A stretch of 64,000 nt of DNA, taken from the NCBI GenBank assembly GCA_022457065.1, contig JAJGBQ010000006.1:2480001-2544000 (forward strand). The letters are read 5' to 3'. Positions 12,001-23,081 of this stretch are shown in pieces. This DNA is from Curvularia sp. ZM96 (lineage: Eukaryota > Ascomycota > Dothideomycetes > Pleosporales > Pleosporaceae). Made by a program: the position numbers and the translations under genes. The notes below the pieces were generated by a model that was not told where the DNA came from, did not search any database, and saw only the letters and a program-made list of their open reading frames with translations. Positions within the stretch are counted from its first letter, which is position 1. Each line of letters opens with the position of its first letter.

Positions 12001-15000
12001 GCTGGGCTTGAAGGGCCCATCCTGCATCTCGACGCTAATGAGGAGCAGATGTGAGAGTTCGACCACGTGAACCGGACTGATTCCGCCTTTCCTAAGGAAG
12101 TTCGTCCAATCCTTCTTTGTGTTGCTGTCATAGATTCTGTACTTGAAGTCGTATGGAAGGAGGTTGTGCACCTCAACTGGTGCTTGAAGGCGGAGCCTCA
12201 TGTATGGATAAACACCAGTCAATGGGTCCTTCTTGTCATAAGCTGCATGTAATTGGAAGAAGAATGGTGGCGCCTGTTCGTCCTGTTCTCCACAGCATGT
12301 GATTGTACGGGTAGGACGTTTGAGAAGGTCTCTCCAGAATAGCTGCTCATTGGACCATGCGTAGCCAAAGCCTTGGTCTGGACGAATGATGAGGGAGTGC
12401 ATGTGGCAAGCGCCGACAGGTGCTGGTCTAGCATCACCAGGAGGAATCTTGTCAATCTTGAGAAGATGGCCATCTTCTGGGCTGAACATGCCCAGCTCTA
12501 TGGGGATCTGAGTATTGTTCTCCACCAACAATGGGGAGCGAATGGTGATGTTCTTCACGTTATCGGATCCAAGCTTCACATCGATAAGCAGACGATGCTG
12601 GATGCGATCCTGCTTCGGCTTCAGATTGTACAGGAATTCACCCTCGCGGTGTACTTGTACGCGCGACAGGGGGTCAAAGCCGCTGCCTTGCAGCTTGATC
12701 CCAAGCATTCCGATGGCGCCATCTGTGGAAAGTGTCTCTCTTGCCGACATTGGGTCTTCAAATCGCCACGGCTTCTCCTCTCCATCTTCAAGCTTAGCGG
12801 CGTAACCCTCTTCCTCTTTACCTTCAGCCCAGACATCGATGCTAAAGCCCGTGTAGTTGCGCACGCGGTAAGGCGCATCGTTGCCTCGAGGTTTAGAAAG
12901 GATGTCATCTTCGCTAGTAAGAAAGTCAAATGATTTGGAGCCCAGCGCAATTGTGGCAGCCGTTATGGTGAGTTCCATAGACTTCCGAGAATAGAGGTCT
13001 ACGGTCAATTTGTCTGGGTTCTGATCCTTGGCCATGTGGAATCCAACACTCCAAGGTTCAATCAGTGGCTCCCACGCGGACTTGGAGAAGTTGTAAACGT
13101 TGATCAGTGTGTCGACAGATGTGTCGGCAACCATGGCGCTCGACCAATCTCGTACATCAATTCCAAACTTCTTCACGCGCCAATCCAGCATGGGCATCTC
13201 GTGTACGTCGCCAATTAGAACGACCCGGATACCTTCGAGATTGACATGCATCTCTTCACGTTTGAGTACAGCTGAAGCAGGTGCTTGTTGATATGTCGTA
13301 GGCTGAGCAGATCGTTTGCTAGTCGCAACAGATTTTGCTTGGCCTTTGTGAGTAGACACTTTACCTGCATGTGATGTGCTTTTCTTAGATGCTGTAGCTG
13401 GTTTGAGATTCTGGGCTTCTGCTGAAGGCAATGGTTTGTCAGCGGGCGCTGCCATGGCAGATGCTCGGTTCACAATCTGCATGGCTAACAAGATGTCGCG
13501 AAGTGACAGTCGCAGGATGAGAGGTTCGATATCGACGGTTATACTCGTTATCGAAGACTTTGAGCCCTGGTTTCGGATATCCAAGGCTGTTTGGATGCTG
13601 AAGTCGTCGAGAATGCGCATGCGATTGGTTTCGAATCGGTCCATACGGCACAAGAACATACCAACTTTGTCGACTTGCAGCGTCATCGCTTGCTGCTTGG
13701 AGATGAGAACTTGCTTGGTACCAAGTACAATGGCTTCTGAGCTAGCCATAGCTGGGTTCGCAATGAGAACAACTTGCGCATCAACCAGGTTTACACGGAA
13801 CGACACATTCATGCCATTGTCGGCGGGCTCCTCAACAGGCTGCGGTGCTTCCAATGTTCGGGAACCGTCAGGTGACATGATATCGTCATCGTCGCTATCT
13901 GTTTGCTCCTGCTCGGCTTCTTGCTCAATGGCCAAGGGTTCGTCAGTAGCCAAGCCTGCGTTGACGAATGCTTGAAGAGCAAACAAGTAGTCTAACGCCA
14001 GAATGATGCGAGGACTGTCAATAGTAAGAAGTGCAATCATACTGCGCTCCTTTCCACCTGCGATGGATACGCTGGCCATGAACTGCTGCTTGACATCGTT
14101 GTTGATGAGCGACATGATCTTCCGGAACTTGTTGGTTCCTTGTGAACGATTATCCCGGATAGTGAAGGATTGTACAACAAGCTCGGCTTCCATAGCTCCG
14201 TCACTAATCATGCGGACCTTCACATTGGTGTCGTTCAAAGAGAATTTCGACAGACTCGCGGCTTCAACATCACCAACAGGCTCGCCGTCCATGGCAGGCT
14301 TGACAAGCTCCAGGCCGACAGTGCCAACTTTGAAGACAAAGTCCAGCTTCGTCCACTTGTCCTCATCGGTATGTAGCTCGGGTCCTTGGGAAGTCACAAC
14401 GTCCTTGGATGGCGTCGACTCGTCGTCACTCTGATCCGTTATTCGACGTGCCGGCTCAACTGTCTCATTTGGCAGTTCGGCTTGGACGTCTTGATCCAAG
14501 GCTTCAGGTTCTGTAGCAAACGCTGCGGGTATTGACCGCGACAACTCCAATGCGAACTTCATCTGCTCTGGTGTGAGCTGCAGATTGATGTTCGACATGG
14601 ATCCGTCAATCTCGAGATCTGGTCGCTGTTGCCCAGGCTTGTGCTCAACCATAGTAATCTTGAAGTCGAGATCAACTTTGTCGATCAGCTGGAGCTCCTC
14701 AGAACGATCCTCATCATAATGGAGCTTTGAGGTGAGCTTGATGTTCCTGATACCAGCGGAAATCTTGTTAGCAGTTTCCGCGCGTTTTGAATCATCGAGA
14801 GGAACAAAGCTGTTCTTCGCATAGATTTCTCCCAAATTCGCGATGAGAGTATCGCGTTCTGGCTTGTCGGATATCACCATACGAGGAAAAACGACAATAG
14901 GGGTGCTGATGGTGATATCGAAATGGAATCTCGTTGCTCGTTGCTGGATCTGTGTCGCCTGGTTCGCCGCAGCCTGACGGGCAGCGTTAAAGATGGCCTG

Positions 15001-18000
15001 CATCTTGCCAAATTTGACAGCAAATTGCATAATTTTGCGGAATGGCTCTGTAAGGAAATTGATCTTGACAGATCCCGTCTTCAATGCGACGGCCGCGTCA
15101 TAGCCTGGATAGCTTTCGGACTCAGAGTCAAAGGTCTCATAGCTGAAGTCGGCTAGGTTCTTGCCCTCAATGGTTACGAGTTGGCGAAGTGGAGACTCCT
15201 CTGACACGCCCTGGTTAACATCATCGATGAGTGACAAGTTTCCAAGTCGACCGCCAATGCGCATGGTCTTGCCACTAAGGAAGATGCCAACATTTCCAGA
15301 ATTTAAACTCAGGGTAGCCAGCCGTATACCGTCGTTGTTGAGAACCACTGCAATGCGCTTCAGCTCAGCCCGAATGCGTATCTTGTCTGGCTCTGCTTGT
15401 TGCTGCTCAACGACTGGTTGCTCCTCCTCTTCTTCTTGCTTGTCCGTGATCCGGGCTTGTTGGTTTTGGGGCGGCCCTGGGTTCGTGAAGGTATCAAGAA
15501 CGAAGTCCAACAAAGTAAGCAGTGTTCGCCGAGTCACTATCAAATTGATCGTTGAGACTGCAACCTCCAAGTTTGTCGCGATACCCTCATATTTGGTCTG
15601 GAACTCGGGTGATTCCTTGTTCACCTTGACAAATTTGAGAGAGAAAAGGTCTTTTTGTTCGTCTCCCGACACATCTTCTGACGAGATGATGTTCTTGAAC
15701 TCGGGTATTGTAGATTCCTCCACGTGATCCTCAACAGCCAGGCTCCGCAGACGAACGTCTGCAGCCATCTCAAAAGCTTCTTGGTAAAAGTCAAGATCAA
15801 AACTCTCGGCAATCAACTCGACCAGGAGCTGGTCAGCCTTTCTTCCCTCTGGATCAGCTCTGTAAAGCGAGCCTTGGAGCTTATCGACGGTGAACTTGAA
15901 CTCAAAATTGCGCTGGTGTAGATGTATGTTCCGTTTGTCCTCCTTGGATTCAACATCTGCGAAGTGTTCTTCGGTATCGCTGTGACCGTCCTCTTCCATG
16001 ACAAGCTCATGCTCTTGCGCAGCGAACTTGAACGATCTCGATCGTGGCCGCCCAAGGGCATCCATTTCAGGCTTGGCCTCGTTCTTGGGCTTCAGATTCG
16101 ACGGGCCTTTCGCGCCTTCAACCACTGGTTTACTTGGACTATCATCCCCAAACTTGGGTATGGCTACGTCGATGAGCTTCATTAAGTTTTTGTACTTGGA
16201 GTCCGACACTGATGCGTGAAGCACTGGCAGATTACCGGACACGCGGAACTTGGTCAGGTCAGATGCCTTGGGAACGATGCATATTTCAATCTTGAAGTCA
16301 ATGTTGATACGGTCGACGATATGGTAGTTTTTAACGCTTGAGTCTTGGTCCAGTTGCGCACGGGTCTCCTCAATGGACGGGCCTATGAGCACTTGTGTTG
16401 ATTCAAGCTTCAAGTTGAATCTGTCGTACATCAGGTTCTCCAGCTTTCGGAAATCCTCTTCCGTGTACTGCTGCTTCTGCTTCGCCTGAATATCGCGAAG
16501 CGTATCCTTGTCGACAAGCTCACTGGTGACGCTTACATGACCGGCATCGAGAATAAGGCAGTTGCTGGATTCCTTGGTGACTGAATCGGGAACAATGATG
16601 AGTGGAGCCTGCAGATTGAGCTGAGCGTTTATAGTCTTGTGTTCGGAAAGCGCAAACTCCAAACCCGCGCGGGTTTGCTGTCGGATACCTTCAACCGTCG
16701 CTCCAGCTGTCTCCATGAGTGCGCCAATGGACTCCATATGCCTCTCTGGAGGTTTGAAGAACTTGGCAACCTCAACGATGAACCTCGGGTTGTAAACAAA
16801 CTCCATGCTCTTCAGCTTCATGGTAAGGTTCGTGTCGGCTGCTCCGTCAAGCGGGTTGTTCTCGAAGCTCAGGAAGAAAAACGGGTCTTCCTTCTCTTCT
16901 TCCTCGTCCTCCTCTTCTGCATCTTTGGGCGACTCGTCGTCATTGAGCTCTTCAATGCGCTTGTCATCAGGGACAGGTGGGGCATCCTTGACGGTAATAA
17001 TCTGCGGGAACAGACTGCCTTCGGTAGTGCCGTCGTACAGACGCATACCTTCGAGCGCTACCTTGACAAATGTTGAATCAGTGCGCTGCAGCAGCTGGGT
17101 ACTGAAGGAGTCGAAAAGAAGCCGAAGTATCTCATTTGCCTTGCCATGTGGGTCACGCTTGAGTGTGAAGCTGCCGGTTCGCAAGCTCATGTTGACCTCT
17201 AGCTTGACATATTCACGAGGCATGTCAACTGACTCGGCGATAGCTTTCTTCTCGTCCCAGTCAATGGCATCGTACAGCTCTTTCCGTTGCTGCTCACTCA
17301 TCTGAGTGTTGTCGTCGTCGTGATGCTCTTCTTGTTTAGTTCCCCAGACCCATGAAGTCCAAGTCTGCTTGGGCGGGGGCTTCTTGACGCCGACATTCTC
17401 TTTGCGCAGCTGATTCCGGGCTAGAGAACGCCAGAAGCGCAGATCTTCGTATGAGAGCTTCCGCTCTAACTTATCCATATCTTCTGTTTCGGTGGCATCA
17501 AGCCTTTCTTCGCGCTTCTTCTTTTTGAAGAGCTCAATGTACCGTATCCGGTCATCGCGGCGCTCTTTGAAGTAGTCCCAGCTCCACCGGCGATTTCTCT
17601 CATGGATCTTGTCAAGTACAGCCTTGCCTGCAAATCGAAGCCAGCCCGCAGGATCTTCCTTGGGTGATGACTTTGGCTGCAGTTTCTTGTATTCTTGGTG
17701 GCGAATGAAGTAATGGAACAAGTCAACCAGCATCAGCGCATCGCGATATTGATCTTCATCGATAATGAAACCGAGTTCGTCGAACAAGAGTCGAGCCTTT
17801 GTCTTCGGGCGATCTGGTTTGCCCGTCTTGTCTATTTCTAAACCAGCGCGTCCGCTGATGGGTTTGAGAATAAACTGATGGTCACCCAAATCGGGATTGT
17901 CGCCTCTAGCGATCATGCCTCGTGCCTGCTCGATGAAATCGGCCCGATCTATTTGTTGCTCATCACTACTTTGATTGCCCTTACCAGTACCAATGAGCTT

Positions 18001-18660
18001 GGCATCCGTGTCCCAGTATACTGCCAACGACCCAAGCGTGGCCAACTTGTGCGTCGAGGCAGATGTACCTTGGATGAAGGTGGGCTTCCAGTTTTCGTCA
18101 GTGCTGATAGCACTGAAGTCTGCAAGAGTAAGACCCAGAGCGAAGGGGTGTCCAGGATCAGATATCGAGTCCTCGTAGCGGATGTGAATGTTCTTGACGG
18201 TAACCTGAACGTTATCGACAATGGCAGTAATCAAACTCGCAGTAAAGCTTTGGTTCTTTTGCTGCTCTTCCGCGCTCATGCCTTCAGTGTTTCTTTCCTT
18301 GAGTAGCTCGGCGCTGTCCAGCTTCTCCATCTTGACAGCGTGTGCACGTCTCTCCTCCTCCTCTGCATCGTAGTCTGCATCCTCTTTTGGCGCTGCCAGC
18401 AAGAAGACATCTTCAATGTTGACCTTCAGCGGCTTGCCGCGCAGATTTGACCAAGGTATTGATAGTGTGAGGGAGCCAAGATGGCCTTCGACGACGTTGA
18501 GTGGTAGACGCAGCTGGTCAAGGGCTTCGCGACGGAGTTCAAGGTCCCGTAGTTTGACGTCTCCAGACCAGATACCGACGTTCAGCTGCTTCGGGTCAAA
18601 GTTCTGGACATACATGCCCAAGAACCGATTCAGCAGCGTCGACACAAGTCCTTCGAGCAT
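9016..18660 (-). CDS. VPS13: Vacuolar protein sorting protein 13, bridge-type lipid transfer protein
   Basis: Two exons (18660-11894 and 11842-9016) give 3,197 residues, the usual size for fungal Vps13. The intron is 51 nt; splicing joins TT|C to make the continuous segment HFFNFPDGGGAFKVAIY, a conserved part of the VAB region. The N terminus MLEGLVSTLLNRFLGMYVQN is the chorein motif, followed by the extended chorein groove with NVQVTVKNIHIRYED near residues 150-165. The VAB (SHR-BD) adaptor-binding repeats lie about residues 1,900-2,500, then an ATG2_C-like helical region, and a PH-like C terminus. Known role: a hydrophobic groove that moves phospholipids at vacuole-mitochondrion, ER-mitochondrion and prospore membrane contacts. 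An internal acidic linker (EDEEEEKED) is unremarkable. Divergent from the EMI1-like gene. Confidence 0.95.
11843..11893 (-). other. Single intron of VPS13
   Basis: Donor GTAAGA at 11893 and acceptor TTTCAG ending at 11843. Without removal the first reading frame stops at once with TAA. Confidence 0.85.
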
Positions 18661-19270
18661 GGTGGCGGCGTAGGACCGTTACCCAGGCCGGGCTTCGAGG
18701 GCAGGCGGATGGAGTACGGGGTGTGGGGTGTGGGGTAGGGTTTGTCGGAGTTGAAGAGGTATCGTTATTGTTGTATCGAACAACTGTACGGAGTCATAGG
18801 GAGCGCGTCAACTCGCAGTCACACTGCGGAAGGAGAGGGGGTATAGTAGGTGGTGAATACAAGGCGGGGGTGATTAAAGACACTCGAATGTGCGTGTAGT
18901 GTCGAGAATTACCGAGGCCGCCACGGGGAGAAGACGCAATGAGCGTCTAGAAAAGTATACAGGCTCCAAGACAGGAGGGGATGCAGGACATTGGAGAGGG
19001 AATCGCACACAGCACACAACGCATCAGTGTGGAGAGCAGCGGCGATCTCCAAGGCAGAAAGCTACACGTCGTTTAGCCGCAAGTGCAATGCATGACGTAG
19101 ATCGAGCCTTCCCGCTCACGTGTGCGGGCCGTCTGATCTGCGATTGGCTGGAGGTTTGCTGCCCATTGCGTGGGTGTCCAATTTCTTCCCGCGGCCACCA
19201 TCCCCGCGGATCGCGATTGAAGACGCGGAGCGCTGAGACGTCGACCGTAGCTTTTATACACATTTTGAAG
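18661..19270. promoter_or_regulatory. Divergent promoter region between VPS13 and the EMI1-like gene
   Basis: 610 bp between two start codons on opposite strands. GC-rich, with a CACGTG core at about 19118-19123. Any frame open upstream of 19271 is in phase with the EMI1-like gene but lacks conserved sequence. A shared bidirectional promoter is inferred from geometry alone. Confidence 0.45.
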
Positions 19271-19861
19271 ATGGGTTTATGGCCCTTTTCACGCTCAAGC
19301 TCCGGCGCAGACGCCGCAGCAACCCAACAGCCACCCACCATATCCACCTCAGCATCGCCCGTCCAAAAACCCAGCGATGCCCCCGAGCCAGAGAGACAGC
19401 ACGCACACTCTGCCCCCCATGATCTCGACTTTTACGCCGCCCATCCACACCTCGCACCGCCCTCTTTCTCGTCAAATAACCCTTCGTCCTCAATAGCGAA
19501 TAGCACAGATGCTGCACAATCCTCTGCCTCGGAAGAACTCGATCCTACCCTTCCCCGTAGCATGTCCTGCCGCGCCGCCTTTGACAGCGCCTTCTACTGC
19601 TCGTCGTTTGGCGGCCACTTCAACGACATATACCGCTACGGGCAACTGCGCAGCTGCTCCGACCACTGGAACGACTTTTGGTTCTGCATGCGCACAAAGA
19701 ATAGTCGAAGTGGGCAGGACGTCAAGGAGCGCATCGTGCAGGATAGGTATCGGGAGAAGGAGATGAAGCTGAAGAGTGGGCCTAACAGTGAGGATATTTG
19801 GCGCAAGAGGGGACCGGGAGAAGAGGTTAGAGGTGCTTTTACGAGGCCTGCTGAGGTATAG
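19271..19861 (+). CDS. EMI1: EMI1-like twin CX9C protein (DUF3128)
   Basis: Single exon, 196 residues. The frame extends upstream to 18890, but the ATG at 19271 begins the conserved protein; upstream codons look like promoter sequence. Residues 1-95 are low complexity (S, P, A-rich). The conserved core carries two CX9C motifs: C100/C110 in SCRAAFDSAFYC and C129/C139 in CSDHWNDFWFC, spaced by 18 residues, the DUF3128 signature of yeast Emi1. Twin CX9C proteins usually fold by disulfide relay in the mitochondrial intermembrane space; yeast EMI1 was named for early meiotic induction. The charged C terminus (KERIVQDRYREKEMKLK) is also typical. Confidence 0.8.
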   Translation: MGLWPFSRSSSGADAAATQQPPTISTSASPVQKPSDAPEPERQHAHSAPHDLDFYAAHPHLAPPSFSSNNPSSSIANSTDAAQSSASEELDPTLPRSMSCRAAFDSAFYCSSFGGHFNDIYRYGQLRSCSDHWNDFWFCMRTKNSRSGQDVKERIVQDRYREKEMKLKSGPNSEDIWRKRGPGEEVRGAFTRPAEV

Positions 19862-20726
19862 GGCCAATGACATGGATTGGGAGTATATATGTACGATATT
19901 GTAGAATTAGGTGCTGGAACGCACCAAAGACAGCAACTACGGGTTCATGTGACAGCTTGTAGGTGATCAATCCTAGGATTAATTGATCCACGTAGCCAAC
20001 AGTCCATGTTGCTAACAACCTCCCTCTCGGTACAGAATCTGTGTAATGTTAAGCGTAAAGCTGTTTGCTGCTTTGGGGTCGAGGTAAGACCCCAAAAACT
20101 ACTCTCAATATTGTGGTGGAGAAACTTGGTGACATAGGTTGAAACAACACGAAGGGTGCCCATGCTGAGTGTAGAGGTAGTAGGGTGGTAGAGTAGTAGA
20201 GTCGCTAGTAGCTATACGAAGTAACTCTGCTACCTACTTCTACTACCTGCTCTACCTGATTCGCTTGGTGACTATCAGTTCCCTTGCTTACCAACTACTG
20301 GCAGCATCACCTAGTCTCTGGATTGCCTACTAGCTGTGCTGACTACCATCTACTCTACCTCCCGCCTAGTTCCTAGTTGTAAGTTCTCTCTTTTTTCCTG
20401 ATTAATGGTTAGTCTCTCTCCCTTCTCCATGACTGAAGGAAGTCTTATTATTTATCACTTGGCCTAGTGCTAACTGAACAAGATCTCTAATCTTCTAGCA
20501 TGAATAAAACGGATAAGAGTAGTGGTTCATTTAGGGAGCTAAGTCACGCATATCAACTTGTACGAGAAGTCCTCGGTAGGTATTTGGACATGCAGCTGAA
20601 TCTGCATTGAAACTTTCCAAAAGAACCAGTTGAATTCCCGACAATGACCAGGACTTGTCCCAAAATCACGAACTTCTGATTGTACTCGCCACACGCAACC
20701 CATGCCACCTTCACACCTATCCCACA
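19862..20726. other. Gene-free stretch with short inverted repeats
   Basis: No credible coding sequence. It contains copies of a 16-bp motif in both orientations (described separately at 20171-20358) and an AT-rich 3' flank of the Bys1-type gene. Confidence 0.55.
20171..20358. repeat. 16-bp repeat family, inverted arrangement
   Basis: A plus-strand unit GTAGAGTCGCTAGTAG sits at 20196-20211. Reverse-complement units sit at 20240-20255 (reads GTAGAGCAGGTAGTAG on the minus strand) and 20343-20358 (GTAGAGTAGATGGTAG). The purine/T-rich left side (20171-20211) and pyrimidine/A-rich right side (20224-20256) form an imperfect inverted repeat with a loop of about a dozen bases. The unit matches the tandem array at 28509-28767. 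Confidence 0.65.
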
Positions 20727-21194
20727 CTAAGCAAAATCATCACAAAGCTCTAGCGTAATATCCGCCTCACCCGCCAGATACGCCGCCGTATACGCCCCCT
20801 TCGGCTCTCCCACCCAAACAATCTCCTGCACTGCCTTCCCCTCGGTATTATGAATCCTCAGCTTCTGCCCCCAGAACGCAAACCCATTCACCGTATTCAA
20901 ACTGTAATACAACCCCGTCCTGTTATCCCACGAGTACCCCATGATCAGGATGGGAGATTTGGTCTGGGCGCCATCAGCAGTAGTGATGACTTGAATGGAG
21001 ACGCCAGTCCCGTTTTCGGGGTTGCGCTGGGTTTCAGAGAAGGTGTTGCTGGGGGTCAGGATTTGAGTAGGCCCAGCGGTGTTTTGCACGAAGGTTATCC
21101 AGACGGGAAAAGAGCATTTATTGTGGACCTTTGCTTGTGGGGAGGCTGCGCGGGTGGAGAGGGCGAGGGCGCTGGTGAGGGCTGGAAGGAACAT
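20727..21194 (-). CDS. Bys1-family small secreted protein
   Basis: Single exon, 155 residues. The N terminus (MFLPALTSALALSTRA) is a short hydrophobic signal peptide, with predicted cleavage near residue 16-18. The mature part begins KVHNKCSFPVWITFVQ, the hallmark of the Bys1 (Blastomyces yeast-phase-specific) family, a compact beta-rich fold distantly like thaumatin. Only two Cys remain (in KCSFP and LELCDDFA), consistent with one disulfide linking the ends. One N-glycosylation sequon is visible (NRT). The biochemical role of the family is unknown; in plant pathogens members are often counted among effector candidates. It lies alone between repeat-bearing and gene-poor DNA. Confidence 0.8.
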   Translation of the reverse strand: MFLPALTSALALSTRAASPQAKVHNKCSFPVWITFVQNTAGPTQILTPSNTFSETQRNPENGTGVSIQVITTADGAQTKSPILIMGYSWDNRTGLYYSLNTVNGFAFWGQKLRIHNTEGKAVQEIVWVGEPKGAYTAAYLAGEADITLELCDDFA

Positions 21195-22257
21195 CGTGGT
21201 GGTGAATTACAAAGTGAAGTTTGGGAGTAGAGAAGGTGTGTTATTAGTTGAGGAAAAGATCGTTGGAGATGTTTTAGGTTTTTGAGGTGTTTGGCAATTT
21301 GAAGCTCTTCTTATAGACAGTGACAACGCCTCCGGATGCACCTTGTGTTCCCTGCCGTTCTTGTATTCAGAAGTGTACGTAGGGATAGGAGCACTTGCGG
21401 ACTTGTACTACCATACTATTCGGATGAGGCTATCTGGGTCAGGCGGGCAAACCTAGTACCATACCACATAGATGCACCTGTTCGAATAGTTCCATATCGG
21501 GCACGAGGAATGGTCTGTTTCGTCAACCATGGCTCACTTACTTATTCAACGTAGTGCAGCGAGAATTCTAGCCAAGCCGTTGAGACACCTTGTGCATCTA
21601 CCCGTGCCGTCCGTAGAGATATAGCAAACAACCCCCAATGGACCACGAATACAAAATACTCCACTCTCCGATTGGGAATGAGGCTTGAAGTACGGGAACA
21701 GCCGTTAAGTATAGCAGAATCACGCGTCAATACTGTTGTGGCTGGAGTTCATCACAAAACGTGGGCCTGGTGTTGGGCGTTCTTGCCACTGTCTAGATGC
21801 GAATGAATATAACGGTTTCTTCAGCTTGCCAACCATCTCCTCTCCCGCTACTACAGTCGTGTAATATCTGGCGGATAAGCTGTTTCCCGCTTTCAGTAAC
21901 TCATCTTGGCCACACATTGTAACAATTACAGCATTACGCTTTGTTCAACTAACTTGTTATTCTTCAGCATCGTCTCATAACCTCTTATACTATGTATCTT
22001 GTGAAGAAATTAATTGTATCTTTGGTTTAGTTTGTATGTGTGTGATCAGGTCTGGGATATCAAATATTCGTCGACACACGTCACCAATCGCTATTTGCTC
22101 GCCCAAGGTATCGCATGATCAGCGTCAATGTGGCCACCAGGGTTGGCTTAACGTTTAGATAAAAAAAATTGGCAACAATTGAAAAAGCTGCACCAGCACA
22201 TCCACTCACAGCCCATTTTCAGGGTAAAAAGATGATTCAAAAGCAAAAAAGGAAGTT
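21195..22257. other. Gene-poor intergenic region, 1.06 kb
   Basis: Upstream of the Bys1-type gene and downstream of tRNA-Glu. Only short open frames without recognisable content. From about 21930 onward it is AT-rich. Confidence 0.5.
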
Positions 22258-22350
22258 TCCGACACCGGGAATCGAACCCGGGCCTTGCCGGCGCTGAGCG
22301 AACTGACTCTCGATGAGAGCGGCAAATCCTAGCCACTAGACCATATCGGA
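22258..22350 (-). tRNA. tRNA-Glu (CUC anticodon) with intron
   Basis: Read on the minus strand, the 7-bp acceptor stem TCCGATA pairs with TGTCGGA. The T arm is CCGGG-TTCGATT-CCCGG with a perfect 5-bp stem. The anticodon stem TGCCG pairs with CGGCA around a loop containing CTC after T33 and before A37. A 22-nt intron follows A37, leaving a 71-nt mature molecule. The D arm is G-rich and typical for Glu. The plus-strand signature gaatcgaacccggg at 22270-22283 is the reversed B box, an internal RNA polymerase III promoter element. Confidence 0.9.
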
Positions 22351-23081
22351 TGCTGTTGTTTGATGAAAGGAATTGATCTTATCCTCTTTATCTCGGAGGA
22401 TGCAAAACCACGCGAGAATGGGTTAGCAGGCTGAGTGTTTCTCCCGCAGATAGGGTAGATAACTTGTATCAACACCTCCAGTCCCCTGTTGTGTTGGGCT
22501 GCAGTCTTAATCTAAATAGGCTGCACAATCGGTCTTGCATCCATTGGCATCTAGCTTAAGGGAGCTGGACGTAACCGCTCATGGCAATAAATATGGTTCT
22601 TGCTATTAGATAGTTCTACTGAAGACGTCCTTGATATTTGTAGGGCATTACAGAGGAGCTTTAATTGAAATAGACAAGCTTGTAGCTGCTTGCTTCATAA
22701 ACCATACATCTGATCTTCGCCTGCTTGTCACAGCTTGGTCGGTCGCTGGCCTTTGGGAGAAGTCGGCGATCGGCGTTCAACCGGCCAGACGCTAGACCCC
22801 GTTTGGAATGTCCAAGTGATGCTGGGACCGTTCGGCTGCTGAATTCAACCCTCGCAAACAACACTTGGGTATCTACCTCTTACATGGCACAAAGCAGGTA
22901 GTTACCATCCATTAGGAGGCGCAAGTTGCTTCTTTTCAAGACCCAGTACCCAGTAAGACTATTATCCTGAATTGCACAGCATCCGCATACCTACGAAAGA
23001 CAACCACCGTGCGGCGACCCTGTCGCAGACGACCAATACGCAGCGCGACTCTGGTACCTCTCAGAAACGTCAGTTGCCGCC
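22351..23081. other. Intergenic region upstream of the Sds3-like gene
   Basis: 731 bp with no convincing gene. The last 100 bp are the likely promoter and 5' UTR of the plus-strand gene at 23082. Confidence 0.5.

Noticed and set aside
18890..19270. N-terminal extension of the EMI1-like protein
   Set aside because: Open and in frame, but it overlaps the divergent promoter, has no conserved residues and starts far from the DUF3128 core.
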